NCBI GenBank assembly: GCA_022826885.1
Contig: JAJDUB010000054.1
Span: 1-61,585, forward strand
Direction of reading: 5' to 3'
From: Gammaproteobacteria bacterium
Lineage (GTDB): Bacteria; Pseudomonadota; Gammaproteobacteria; Eutrophobiales; Eutrophobiaceae
DNA length: 61,585 nucleotides
How positions within the stretch are numbered: the first letter of the stretch is position 1; each line of letters opens with the position of its first letter. Both the position numbers and the translations under genes were made by a program. The notes under the pieces are model-generated. The model made no database searches, was not told the origin of the DNA, and saw nothing but the letters and a program-made list of their open reading frames with translations. Positions 8,799 to 16,770 of the stretch are shown piece by piece.

Positions 8799-9974
8799 AT
8801 GATCAATTTATCCTCGTACGGTTTTGCCGAAGAGCACCAGCAGGTTTACGATACGGTGTATCGCTTCAGCCGCGAGGAACTGCACCCGCTGAACGACAGG
8901 ATGGACCGGGACGACTGGTTCCCTGAAGAACGTTTCCGGTCGCTTGAAGATGTCGGACTACTGGGGCTGACAGTCCCCGAAGAATTCGGCGGGCAGGGGC
9001 TGGATTTCCTGGCGCAATGCGCCGCCGCTGAAGCCATGGCCTACTGGAACCACTCATTTTGCGCGGCCTGGCTCTCCAGTGAGAATATCTGCGTCCATAA
9101 CATCGTGCGCAACGGCAGTGCAGAACAGAAACGGAAGTACCTGCCGCGCTTCTGTGATGGAAGCGCTATAGGCGCCATGGGCATGACCGAGCCGGGCGCC
9201 GGGTCGGATGCGCTGGGCAGCATGAAGTCGGCGGCTGTCAGGCAGGGCGATAAGTTTATTCTCAACGGCCGCAAGATGTTCATCTCCAACGCGCCGGTGG
9301 CCGATATCGCGGTCGTCTATGCCAGGACGGACCCGGAGCAGGGGCATCACGGCATCTCCGCCTTCATTGTCGAGAGAGATTTCCCCGGTTTCAGCAGCGC
9401 CCAGAAACTGGACAAGATGGGCTGGCGCGGCAGTCCCACCGGCGAACTTATTTTCGAGGACTGCGAGGTGCCGGCGGAAAACCTGATGGGCGGCGAGAAT
9501 AAGGGAGTTGCAGTCATGATGGGCGGCCTCAATGTCGAACGCCTGGTGCTGGGATTCTATAACCTGGGCGTGGCGCAGCGTGCCCTGGATCTATCCATCG
9601 AACATGCCCGGACCCGCGAGCAGTTCGGCCAGCCCATTGGGAATTTCCAGTTGGTGCAGGCCATGCTGGCCGACATGTACACAGACGTGGAAACCATGCG
9701 GGCCTTTACCTACCAGACCGCCGTACAGCTATATGCTGAGAACCGGGAAGGTTTCAACCAGGGCGAACTGCAGAAACGCTGCGCCGCGGTGTTCCTGCAA
9801 ACGGGCCGGGCCTGCATGCGCGTGCTGGACAACGGCGTACAGGTACACGGCGGCATGGGCTTCATGCGCGAGACGGAGATAAACCAGCTCTACCGTTGCG
9901 GCAAACTCCTGGAAATCGGCGGCGGCACGGTGCAGATCAGGCAGCTGATCATCGGTGGGGAGTTGGTGAAATAG
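8799..9974 (+). CDS. Acyl-CoA dehydrogenase, isovaleryl-CoA-type active site
   Basis: This is a 391 aa FAD acyl-CoA dehydrogenase with MTEPGAGSD (residues 129-137) and FISNAP in the FAD/substrate region. The catalytic base is positioned as in isovaleryl-CoA dehydrogenase: E247 in GLNVERLV, while the usual late Glu (EGT) is replaced in EIGGGTVQIRQ. That arrangement is used for substrates branched near the reacting carbons, which agrees with the racemase gene immediately upstream (3 nt gap). It introduces the alpha-beta double bond and passes electrons to ETF. It is the last gene of its run and faces the MaoC gene on the other strand. Confidence 0.92.
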   Translation: MINLSSYGFAEEHQQVYDTVYRFSREELHPLNDRMDRDDWFPEERFRSLEDVGLLGLTVPEEFGGQGLDFLAQCAAAEAMAYWNHSFCAAWLSSENICVHNIVRNGSAEQKRKYLPRFCDGSAIGAMGMTEPGAGSDALGSMKSAAVRQGDKFILNGRKMFISNAPVADIAVVYARTDPEQGHHGISAFIVERDFPGFSSAQKLDKMGWRGSPTGELIFEDCEVPAENLMGGENKGVAVMMGGLNVERLVLGFYNLGVAQRALDLSIEHARTREQFGQPIGNFQLVQAMLADMYTDVETMRAFTYQTAVQLYAENREGFNQGELQKRCAAVFLQTGRACMRVLDNGVQVHGGMGFMRETEINQLYRCGKLLEIGGGTVQIRQLIIGGELVK

Positions 9975-10007
9975 TGCATTCCCTTACCCAACTGCCATAC
10001 CGGGCTT

Positions 10008-10020
10008 GACCCGGTATCCA
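10008..10020. repeat. Short CGGGCTTGACCCGG-type palindromic repeat
   Basis: The sequence CCGGGCTTGACCCGGTATCCAG just after the acyl-CoA dehydrogenase stop shares its core with the two long arms at 33632-33660 and 33697-33726. It is a single half-copy in the convergent intergenic space. Confidence 0.55.
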
Positions 10021-10050
10021 GCAAAACAAACCAACGCCGGCCTTCCCGGT

Positions 10051-10075
10051 TTGAGGTCACAATTTGTGACCTCAA
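10051..10075. terminator. Perfect 12-bp inverted repeat at convergent gene ends
   Basis: TTGAGGTCACAA and TTGTGACCTCAA flank a single T. The right arm overlaps the stop codon of the minus-strand MaoC gene. As RNA it would form an 11-bp stem with a 3-nt loop from either strand. It lacks a U-run, so a terminator role is possible but an operator is an alternative. Confidence 0.45.
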
Positions 10076-10509
10076 GCGGTCATATGCAAAGGGAGCGATA
10101 CCACTGCAAGAGCAGTGACAGTAACCCTTTCCTCATTCTCCATCCGGATGTCCAGGTTCACCGTCCCGTCATCCTGCTTGCCGGTTACCTTGCCCCTGCA
10201 ATAGACAACATCGCCGACGACGTTGAAGGACTTCATCTGCAGGGAGCCGATCTTTTTCAGCCTGCCTCCGGTTCCCATCCACTCCCGCAGCATTCTTTCG
10301 AACAGGCCGATGATGAAAAACGTATTCATGTAGGCATCGGCGCCGCCGGTTGACTGCGCTACTTCCCTGTTATGATGGATCAGCGACAGGTCGCGGTTGG
10401 AACCGGCTTCCATCACCAGGCGCTGCAGGGTGATGGGCATGGAGATTTCAGGAATCTCCGCACCGACGACTACATCGTCAAGGGTTATCTGCCTGGACCA
10501 GTCGACCAT
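10072..10509 (-). CDS. MaoC-fold acyl dehydratase
   Basis: The 145 aa hot-dog domain contains the hydratase signature around GSNRDLSLIHHNREVAQ, then the core helix TGGADAYMNTFFIIGLFERM and the strand FNVVGDVVYCRGKV. The ATG at 10509 lies one base after the stop of the FAS1-like dehydratase gene, so the two are translationally linked. In steroid side-chain systems two MaoC-fold chains form one heteromeric enoyl-CoA hydratase. The pairing here, with a DUF35 gene next door, follows that design. The specific substrate is not readable from sequence. Confidence 0.85.
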   Translation of the reverse strand: MVDWSRQITLDDVVVGAEIPEISMPITLQRLVMEAGSNRDLSLIHHNREVAQSTGGADAYMNTFFIIGLFERMLREWMGTGGRLKKIGSLQMKSFNVVGDVVYCRGKVTGKQDDGTVNLDIRMENEERVTVTALAVVSLPLHMTA

Positions 10510-10510
10510 G

Positions 10511-11071
10511 TCAGTCTTCCTTGTCGTCAGGCGCCACAAACCTGAAGATATCCAGGTTGACGATGGCGACCACCTCGTCATGCTGGTTGGTGTAGGTATC
10601 TTCCTGGCGCAGAAAGGCGCCGTCACCGACCCGTAAGGTCTTGCGCTTGATACTGACCAGACGGCTGGTACGGGTAATCCGATCGCCCAGGTACATTGGC
10701 GCAAAATACTCGATGTCGATATTGGAGGCGAAGCTCAGGTTGCAGGGCGCCGGCACATCGAAAATGACCGGGATGGGTATCTGCCTGGGCTCGGCGCCTG
10801 GTTGTTCATGAGGGTCGCCGCTTTGCCAGTAAGCAGGGAGGCCGTAGGTGAAAATCATGTTGTCCGGCGCTGTCACCCCCTTGTAGCCTGCCGCCCGGGC
10901 GGCCGCGTCATCAAGGTGGATGGGGCAATCGAACTCCTTGGACTCCATCCAGCGCCGGATTGTGCCCTGTTCCACGGCGTCCGCGCCTTCCGCTACGCCG
11001 ATGACCTTGCCCAGGTAAGATTCGGTTTCTTCCCAGGTCCCCCATTTCCCCCAGCCCGGTTTAGCCCCCAT
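10511..11071 (-). CDS. FAS1-like (N-terminal MaoC) dehydratase domain protein
   Basis: The 186 aa protein belongs to the FAS1-like dehydratase family. It has the motif VEQGTIRRWMESKEFDCPIH near residues 33-52, APDNMIFTYGLPAYW, and a second half of hot-dog strands (NIDIEYFAPMYLGDRITRTS). Proteins of this type lack the catalytic Asp/His and pair with a MaoC partner, here most likely the gene directly downstream (1-nt gap). In ChsH1/ChsH2-type hydratases such a pair hydrates the enoyl-CoA made from a shortened sterol side chain. The W-rich N-terminus (PGWGKWGTWEETESY) is common in this group. Confidence 0.85.
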   Translation of the reverse strand: MGAKPGWGKWGTWEETESYLGKVIGVAEGADAVEQGTIRRWMESKEFDCPIHLDDAAARAAGYKGVTAPDNMIFTYGLPAYWQSGDPHEQPGAEPRQIPIPVIFDVPAPCNLSFASNIDIEYFAPMYLGDRITRTSRLVSIKRKTLRVGDGAFLRQEDTYTNQHDEVVAIVNLDIFRFVAPDDKED

Positions 11072-11095
11072 AGTTCACCAGTCGATATGCCCTGC

Positions 11096-11509
11096 TTACA
11101 ATTTGACCGGACGAAAGAACGGCAGGGTTACTTCATCCGTCAGCGGGCGATACGCAACCTCCAGTTCCATGCCTATGTAAACATCTTCGGGGTCGCAATC
11201 AATGATGTTGGTCGTCATCCTGATCCCTTCCGGCAGGTCCACCCATGCCAGGATGATCGGCAGGTCGTCGGCAAACTTCTCTTCCACGCCCTCGTAGGTA
11301 ACCGAAAAAGAATACAGGGTTGCCTTGCCGCTACTTTCCTTCCAGTCCAGGTTTGTCGACCAGCATTCCGGACATTCCCGGCGCGGGTAGAAGATCAGGG
11401 CGTCACAGTCGCAACAATGCTGGATCAGCAGTTTGTGTGCGCGGGTCCCGTCCCAGAATGGCCTGGAGAACGGTTGTATCTCGGGCAGCGGCCGTTGCCG
11501 TTCACTCAT
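11096..11509 (-). CDS. DUF35 OB-fold / rubredoxin-like zinc ribbon protein
   Basis: The 137 aa protein has a zinc ribbon formed by C32-x2-C35 and C46-x2-C49 (HCCDC, ECPEC), then an OB-fold with LYSFSVTYEG and the strand PIILAWVDLPEG. DUF35 proteins bind thiolase-fold partners and are required for steroid side-chain aldolases of the Ltp2 type. The ATG at 11509 overlaps the stop of the upstream thiolase-like gene (ATGA), the usual sign of an obligate pair. I preferred it to the longer frame, whose extra 26 residues lie wholly inside the neighbouring gene. Confidence 0.88.
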   Translation of the reverse strand: MSERQRPLPEIQPFSRPFWDGTRAHKLLIQHCCDCDALIFYPRRECPECWSTNLDWKESSGKATLYSFSVTYEGVEEKFADDLPIILAWVDLPEGIRMTTNIIDCDPEDVYIGMELEVAYRPLTDEVTLPFFRPVKL

Positions 11510-12687
11510 CGCGGTTCTCTCCCGAATACCGTTGTACAGGCGTTCATGACCGAACCGCCTGACGTCGTGAGAATGGCATGCGCGCAATCCGGAACCTGGC
11601 GTTCGCCTGCCTCGCCGAATAACTGTCTGGCGGTATCGATGTAGAAGGCCATGCTCACGCCCGACCCGACGTGACCGCGGCCGGTGGCGTCACCCATGGT
11701 GGTGCAGGGCAGGTCGCCGCCCGGACTGCAGCGGCCTTCGGCCCACAGTTTTGCCCCATCACCGATGGCGCAGACACCGTAGGCTTCCAGGGCAGAGCAC
11801 TGCGTATATGGATAGGCGCCGTAGATCTGGCGAAGATCCATGTCCTCAATCGACAAACCCGCCTGCTCCAGGGCATCGCTGCTGGTTTCCCTGTAGGCCC
11901 GGCGATGGAAAACGTCCTTGCGCAGCACCGGCGTGGCGCTCATGAAACGGGTTCCATGCCCCAGCTTGTAAGCAGCCTTACCGCCAAGTTCTCCGGCAAT
12001 CTCATGGGAGGTCAGCACCAGCGCTCCACCGCCATCGGCCAGGAAGTTGCACTCCCTGGCATGCAGGGGTGTACTGATCATGCGGGAGTTGAGAACATCT
12101 TCGAGGGTGACGGGTTTTTCGTAGAAGATCGAGTTGGGGTCCATGGCAGCCCAGGCCCTGAGCCCTACGGTCACTGCCGCCATATCCTCCGCCGTTGCCC
12201 CGGTTTCGTGCATGTAGCGCTGGGTGATCAGGCCCATGGACCCGTTGAACGACACGCCCCAGGGGTATTCCCATTCCTTGTCCAGGGGCGCGGTGGCAAA
12301 AAAATTGATCAGGTCCTGTACCGGTATGTCCGATTGAACCGTGGTATGGGGGATGAGCACGAAATCGGCCTGGCCCGAGTCGATCAACTGCTCGGCGATG
12401 CGGATACAGTTGGTCGTCGACGTGCCGCCGGCGTTGGTCACGCAGATATCGCGGCAGCCCTTCAAACCCAGCACTTCAGGGATTCTCCCCAGCGCCATTT
12501 CCAGGGCGATCTGCGGTTGCGCCATGGGGTTGGGAGAGAACACCGCATTGATATCGTCCTTATCGATGCCAGCATCGCGCACCGCGCCGATGCAGACATC
12601 CAGCAGGATATCCCAGCGGGTCCGTTCCGGCATGCGCCGGGTCGGTACCTCACTCACGCCGATGATTGCAATGCCCCGTTTACTCAT
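11506..12687 (-). CDS. Thiolase-fold lipid-transfer/Ltp2-like protein lacking the nucleophilic Cys (probable retro-aldolase)
   Basis: The 393 aa thiolase-superfamily protein belongs to the SCP-x/Ltp group (MSKRGIAIIGVSEVP at the N-terminus). The position of the thiolase nucleophile is Gly88 in VTNAGGTSTTN, where active thiolases have N-x2-C-x-S. The usual His motif is replaced by a Tyr-containing one (QIYGAYPYTQ). Loss of both points away from Claisen thiolysis. Ltp2-type side-chain aldolases, which pair with a DUF35 domain, use such an altered site to split a tertiary alcohol by retro-aldol chemistry. The overlapping DUF35 gene downstream supports that reading. The ATG at 12687 sits one base after the upstream stop. 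Confidence 0.85.
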   Translation of the reverse strand: MSKRGIAIIGVSEVPTRRMPERTRWDILLDVCIGAVRDAGIDKDDINAVFSPNPMAQPQIALEMALGRIPEVLGLKGCRDICVTNAGGTSTTNCIRIAEQLIDSGQADFVLIPHTTVQSDIPVQDLINFFATAPLDKEWEYPWGVSFNGSMGLITQRYMHETGATAEDMAAVTVGLRAWAAMDPNSIFYEKPVTLEDVLNSRMISTPLHARECNFLADGGGALVLTSHEIAGELGGKAAYKLGHGTRFMSATPVLRKDVFHRRAYRETSSDALEQAGLSIEDMDLRQIYGAYPYTQCSALEAYGVCAIGDGAKLWAEGRCSPGGDLPCTTMGDATGRGHVGSGVSMAFYIDTARQLFGEAGERQVPDCAHAILTTSGGSVMNACTTVFGREPR

Positions 12688-12688
12688 A

Positions 12689-13837
12689 TTAAAAAGCTGA
12701 GACTCCAAGTAAATCCCTGGCCATTATCAATTTCTGCATTTCCGATGTCCCCTCCGTGATGGGAAAAATACGCGCCAGCCGGTAAAGTTTCTCCACGCGG
12801 AACTCCGTCGTCAGGCCGTTGCCGCCGTGAATCTCCATCGCCTTGTTAACGGCGCGCAGCGCCATGTCGGTGGCAAACAGTTTCGCCTTGGAACTCTCGA
12901 CAGCGCTGCCCAGACCTTTCTCAACCCGGTCCAGCGCCCGGTAGCATAGCAGCCTTGCGGCGTCTATTTCCGTCGCCATCTCTGCAATCATGGCCTGGAT
13001 GAGCTGGTGTTCGGCGATGTACTTGCCGTGCTGTTTCCTGTTGCGGGCGTACTCGATGGAATCATCCAGGGCCGCCTGCGCCACGGCAACGGCCATCAAA
13101 CCCACCAGGGGGCGTCCGGCATCCAGCAGGCCCAGCATTTTTCCCAGTCCCTTACCCGGCGCGGTCAGCAGGTTGGCCGCCGGGACGCGCACGTCACTGA
13201 AGAACAACTGTGCCGTCGACTGGCTGTTCAGGATCATCTTGGGAATGTTCCGGCTGGTGTAGCCGTGTTCCCGGTCCACCAGCAGCAGGGCCAGCCCCTC
13301 TTTCTCCCTGTCATTCTCCACCTGCGCCACGCAGATATTGAAATCCGAATAGTGGCCGTTAGAAATCCACTGTTTCTCCCCGTTTACCACAAAGTGATCG
13401 CCGTCGCGCCGGGCGCGGGTCCTGATCTCCGCGATGTTGGACCCTACGTCCGGTTCACTGATGCCGATGGAACCGAACTTTTCACACTCGGCGATGGACC
13501 GCAGGTAAGGCCTGGTTAAATCGCCGGGAACACCAGCGAGCAGTTTGCTGCATTCCATCTGCAACAGGGCAACCACCGCCAGGTCTGCCGAAGCGCGGGC
13601 CAGTTCTTCGAACAACAGGCCGTAAGTGACCATATCGAGACCGAAACCGCCGTCTTCCTCCGCCACGGGTCCGTTGATGACGCCGAAAGGCTGCAGTTGC
13701 CTGACCAGCGACTGCATCTCTTCCCTGGGAACAAAGCTGTCCTCGTACGCTTCCAGCGCCGGCCGGATCTCGGACTCGGCAAAGCGCCGAAACGAATCCA
13801 GCGCCATCTGCTGCTCCTGTGTCAATGAAAAGTCCAT
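12689..13837 (-). CDS. Acyl-CoA dehydrogenase
   Basis: This is a 382 aa FAD acyl-CoA dehydrogenase with the common catalytic base, E362 in ITEGTSEMQ. It also shows ISEPDVGSNIAEI for FAD/substrate binding and WISNGHYSDF. It contrasts with the dehydrogenase at 8799, which has the isovaleryl-type base, so the two probably act at different steps or on different chain structures. It sits second in the minus-strand six-gene operon, 19 nt after the FAD oxidoreductase gene and 1 nt before the Ltp2-like gene. The substrate is inferred to be a branched or bulky acyl-CoA from context only. Confidence 0.92.
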   Translation of the reverse strand: MDFSLTQEQQMALDSFRRFAESEIRPALEAYEDSFVPREEMQSLVRQLQPFGVINGPVAEEDGGFGLDMVTYGLLFEELARASADLAVVALLQMECSKLLAGVPGDLTRPYLRSIAECEKFGSIGISEPDVGSNIAEIRTRARRDGDHFVVNGEKQWISNGHYSDFNICVAQVENDREKEGLALLLVDREHGYTSRNIPKMILNSQSTAQLFFSDVRVPAANLLTAPGKGLGKMLGLLDAGRPLVGLMAVAVAQAALDDSIEYARNRKQHGKYIAEHQLIQAMIAEMATEIDAARLLCYRALDRVEKGLGSAVESSKAKLFATDMALRAVNKAMEIHGGNGLTTEFRVEKLYRLARIFPITEGTSEMQKLIMARDLLGVSAF

Positions 13838-13856
13838 GGGGGCGAACAGGGGTAAA

Positions 13857-15191
13857 CTACACCGCAGGACCGGGGATGATGGGGCTGCCGTCGCTGAAAC
13901 GGGAGAAGCGGAAGCGGGTGAGGTCGTAACCCGGCGGGTTGCCCTGCACCAGGCGCGCCATGACCCGGCCGGCGCCGGGTCCTATGCCGAAACCATGGCC
14001 GCTGAAGCCGGTGGCCAGGTAAAAACCGGGATAACCGGGAACCTGGTCCAGCACCGGGACGAAATCAGGCATCGCCTCGATCATCCCCGCCCAGGACTCC
14101 TCGATATCCACCCCTGCCAGGCCCGGCAGGTGTTCGGCCATTCGCCTGCGCAATTCTTCGACAGCCCAGGGATAAGGTTCGGGGTTGAGCACACGGGTGC
14201 GCTCAAACGGTGTCACCTCATCCGCCTGCCACCTGCGTTGCGGAAACAACCTGGCAAACAGGCCCTTGCCCGGGCGCAGGCGCAGCGCATGGCGGATCTG
14301 GTTGAAGGCGCGCCGGAACTTGAACAGGTACCTGAAGCTGTCCGCGCCCGGAAAATGCTCCAGGTGATCGCTCAGCGCCAAAGTATAGCCGCCGTCCTGG
14401 CGGCGCCTGAACGCAAAGCGATGAGACCCGGCGCAACCGGGAAAGACTTCCGGTGCGCGCCCGGTACGCGCCACCGTGTTCCGCACCACGAGTTGCGGCA
14501 ATGAAATCCCCAGGTTGCCCAGGAAAGTTGTGGACCAGGCCCCGGCCGCGCACACTACGGCGTCGGCGCGTACGCGCCCCCGTTCCGTTATCACGCCGCA
14601 AGTCCTGCCGGCTTCTGCGTCGATACTGCGCACGGCGCAATTTTCGATAATGCGGCTACCCGCGGCCTGGGCGACCCGGGCGATAGCAGGGACGGCCTGG
14701 AACGGCTCAGCCCGGCCGTCGCTCGCGGTATAGATGCCGCCGCACCATTTGTCGGCGGCGCCGGCAAGCAATTTCTGCAACTCGCCCCGGTTAACCGCGC
14801 GGGTATCAAGTCCATGCTGCTTTCCGACCGCCAGCCATTCTTCAAATTCCGCCTGTTCTTCCTCGTTTTCCGCCAGGTACATTGTGCCGCCGCGCCCGAA
14901 ACCGACCTGGTTGTCCGTTTCCCCTGCCAGGCCTTCCCAGAGTTGGATGGAGTCCATCATGATGGGCAGTTCCGCCTCATCCCGGCCCATTTGCCTGACC
15001 CATCCCCAGTTGCGGCTGGATTGCTCACCGGCCACCCGGCCTTTTTCACAGACCAGTACAGAGATTCCGTCCCTTGCCAGGAAAAGTGCGGTGCAAATCC
15101 CGGCAATACCGCCGCCGATAATTATCACGTCAACGGCTTCGGGCAGTTCATCCCGGAAAGTTACGGGAGATTTTTCACTCAATACGGGCAT
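13857..15191 (-). CDS. FAD-dependent oxidoreductase, DAO (D-amino-acid oxidase/glycine oxidase) family
   Basis: The 444 aa protein has the dinucleotide-binding loop VIIIGGGIAGICTALFLARD at residues 23-42 and EKGRVAGEQSSRNWGWVRQ, typical of the DAO/GlpO superfamily. The C-terminal FAD contact FYLATGFSGHGFGIGPGAG is also present. Members oxidise secondary amines or amino acids. The true substrate is unknown and could be an amine derived from a conjugate. It begins the operon that continues with the acyl-CoA dehydrogenase and Ltp2-like genes, which is an uncommon partner and may reflect removal of an amino-acid conjugate. No signal peptide is seen. Confidence 0.82.
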   Translation of the reverse strand: MPVLSEKSPVTFRDELPEAVDVIIIGGGIAGICTALFLARDGISVLVCEKGRVAGEQSSRNWGWVRQMGRDEAELPIMMDSIQLWEGLAGETDNQVGFGRGGTMYLAENEEEQAEFEEWLAVGKQHGLDTRAVNRGELQKLLAGAADKWCGGIYTASDGRAEPFQAVPAIARVAQAAGSRIIENCAVRSIDAEAGRTCGVITERGRVRADAVVCAAGAWSTTFLGNLGISLPQLVVRNTVARTGRAPEVFPGCAGSHRFAFRRRQDGGYTLALSDHLEHFPGADSFRYLFKFRRAFNQIRHALRLRPGKGLFARLFPQRRWQADEVTPFERTRVLNPEPYPWAVEELRRRMAEHLPGLAGVDIEESWAGMIEAMPDFVPVLDQVPGYPGFYLATGFSGHGFGIGPGAGRVMARLVQGNPPGYDLTRFRFSRFSDGSPIIPGPAV

Positions 15192-15224
15192 GGTGTAATC
15201 AAGTTTTTCGCCATGTTGATTGTA

Positions 15225-15365
15225 TTACAAATCTCCAAATGCGTTCACGTGTTCCAAAGCGTCTGCGTATTCGTTCAGCAACCGGTTTATCACGCCGCGG
15301 CAGGATTCCACCTCGTTGATCTGGCCCACTACCTGACCGGCGGGGTTCATGGCTACTTTCTTCAT
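15225..15365 (-). pseudogene. Remnant of a nitronate monooxygenase C-terminus
   Basis: A 46-codon frame begins MKKVAMNPAGQVVGQIN and continues NEVESCRGVINRLLNEYADA. This resembles only the last ~45 residues of 2-nitropropane dioxygenase/nitronate monooxygenase proteins (N-A-G-Q-V-V-G-x-I-x-E). The FMN-binding barrel that should precede it is absent. A palindromic repeat (15366-15393) abuts the break point exactly. I read it as the tail of a deleted gene rather than a functional small protein. Confidence 0.6.
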
Positions 15366-15393
15366 CCGGGGACTGACTTAAGTCCGTCCCCGG
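15366..15393. repeat. Palindromic repeat, CCGGGGACTGACTT / AAGTCCGTCCCCGG
   Basis: Two 14-base arms with one mismatch and no loop lie between the nitronate monooxygenase remnant and the 3' end of the alpha-hydroxyacid oxidase gene. It is a member of the family also seen at 454, 4348, 53736 and 57034. It can form a hairpin in RNA and may stop transcription from either side. Confidence 0.7.
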
Positions 15394-15403
15394 AACACTT
15401 TGG

Positions 15404-16606
15404 TTAACGCCGCCGTACACAATCGGATGATATCTCCGCGATGCTCGTGATGCCCATGAGCGCCATGTCCCGTTCCAGTTCGGACCGGAAGATCTCCAGG
15501 GTTCGTGCAACACCCGCTTCACCGCCGGCAGCCAGGCCGTACAGGTAAGGACGTCCGATAAGGCAGGCCCTTGCGCCCAATGCCAGCGCCTTGATGATAT
15601 CGGTGCCGCGCCGGAAGCCGCTGTCGATAAATATTTCCAGCCTGTCCCCGACGGCGTCCACAACCTCCTGCAGCACTTCCATGGGCGAGGGCGCGTGGTC
15701 CAGTTGCCGGCCGCCGTGGCTGGACAGGGAGATGCCGGCAGCGCCTGTCTCAGCGGCAAGGCGCGCATCCTCGACATGAGTGATGCCCTTGACGACAAAC
15801 GGCCCGTTCCATTCTTCCGCCAGGCTGGCCGCGTCCTTCCACGTGAACGTGGTGTCCATCTGGTTGCCGAACCATTGTACGATGGAGGCGACGTCGTCAT
15901 GGTTGTCTAGGGCGCCGGCAAAATTGGGAAAGTTGTAGGCCGGTGATGTCAGGTACTCCCACAACCAGCCGGGCCGCGCGGCTAATTGCTGCAATACCTT
16001 CAGGGTGGGCTTGGGAGGCAGGGTAAACCGGTTGCGATAATCCCGTTCCCGGTTGCCGGCAACCGCGCAGTCCGCCGTCAAAACCATGGCCTTGTAACCC
16101 AGGTTACGACAGTGCGCCGTTAACTCGCGGGTGAATCCACGGTCTTTCAACACATACATCTGGCACCATTTCGGACCGTCCGTCTCCGCCGCCGTCTCAT
16201 CGAAAGAGACCATGGCGGTTGACGCCAGCACCTGGATGATATTTGCTGTGGCTGCCGCCCTGGCGACGGCCAGTTCTCCCTCGGCATGATAAAGCCGGTT
16301 GGCCCCGGTTGAAGTCAGGATGATCGGTGCCCCGACCTTCTCTCCCAGCACGGTGGTTGAGGTATCCATCCCGGAGATGTCGACCAGGATTCTTTGCAAC
16401 AGGTATAACTCCGAAAATACGCTGCGGTTCCTGGACAGGGTAAACTCATCATCCGCGCCGCCTTCAAGATAGTCATAAACAAACCTGGGCAGGCGCTTCC
16501 TGGCCAACTCGCGCACATCATCGATATTGTGGCAGTCGTCCAGTCGGGATTGTCGGGATATTGCCGGCATGCTGTTTCCGTAACCGTGATCGGTTTTTGC
16601 AATCAT
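15404..16606 (-). CDS. FMN-dependent alpha-hydroxyacid oxidase/dehydrogenase
   Basis: The protein is 400 aa from the chosen start and belongs to the lactate/glycolate/mandelate oxidase family of FMN TIM barrels. It has FVYDYLEGGADDE near the N-terminus, the active-site block SLSSHGGRQLDHAPS with catalytic His and substrate-binding Arg, and the phosphate loop SGFRRGTDIIKALALGA followed by GRPYLYGLA. It oxidises a 2-hydroxy acid to a 2-oxo acid. The usual N-H-G-G-R-Q is S-H-G-G-R-Q here, a common variant. The longer frame starting at 16693 has no family match over its first 29 residues. Starts at 16606 or 16570 are both plausible. A 2-oxoacid oxidoreductase is encoded divergently, so the products could feed it. 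Confidence 0.88.
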   Translation of the reverse strand: MIAKTDHGYGNSMPAISRQSRLDDCHNIDDVRELARKRLPRFVYDYLEGGADDEFTLSRNRSVFSELYLLQRILVDISGMDTSTTVLGEKVGAPIILTSTGANRLYHAEGELAVARAAATANIIQVLASTAMVSFDETAAETDGPKWCQMYVLKDRGFTRELTAHCRNLGYKAMVLTADCAVAGNRERDYRNRFTLPPKPTLKVLQQLAARPGWLWEYLTSPAYNFPNFAGALDNHDDVASIVQWFGNQMDTTFTWKDAASLAEEWNGPFVVKGITHVEDARLAAETGAAGISLSSHGGRQLDHAPSPMEVLQEVVDAVGDRLEIFIDSGFRRGTDIIKALALGARACLIGRPYLYGLAAGGEAGVARTLEIFRSELERDMALMGITSIAEISSDCVRRR

Positions 16607-16770
16607 TATCCTGCCTGGCGGCGCCAAATACCAATCTTTAGCGGCAGGCGGTTTATCCTTCCCGGCACGGTGTTTGCTTCGGGACAGGTACAATGCCGAT
16701 TTTGATAACCCCGGTAACGGGGCAGTGGCATAATATCGTTTGACACAACTCCATCGTAGCGAGACAAACA

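Noticed and set aside
11671..12759. 362-codon plus-strand frame over the Ltp2-like gene
   Set aside because: Antisense to a convincing thiolase-fold gene; composition is rich in Gly/Arg/His as expected for a shadow frame.
15199..15900. 233-codon minus-strand frame
   Set aside because: Out of frame with the alpha-hydroxyacid oxidase and the nitronate monooxygenase remnant; Ser/Arg/Pro-rich shadow.
16708..16721. CCCCG-GTAA-CGGGG hairpin as a riboswitch or leader terminator before the RidA gene
   Set aside because: Only a 5-bp stem with no U-run and no recognisable riboswitch core; too weak to claim.
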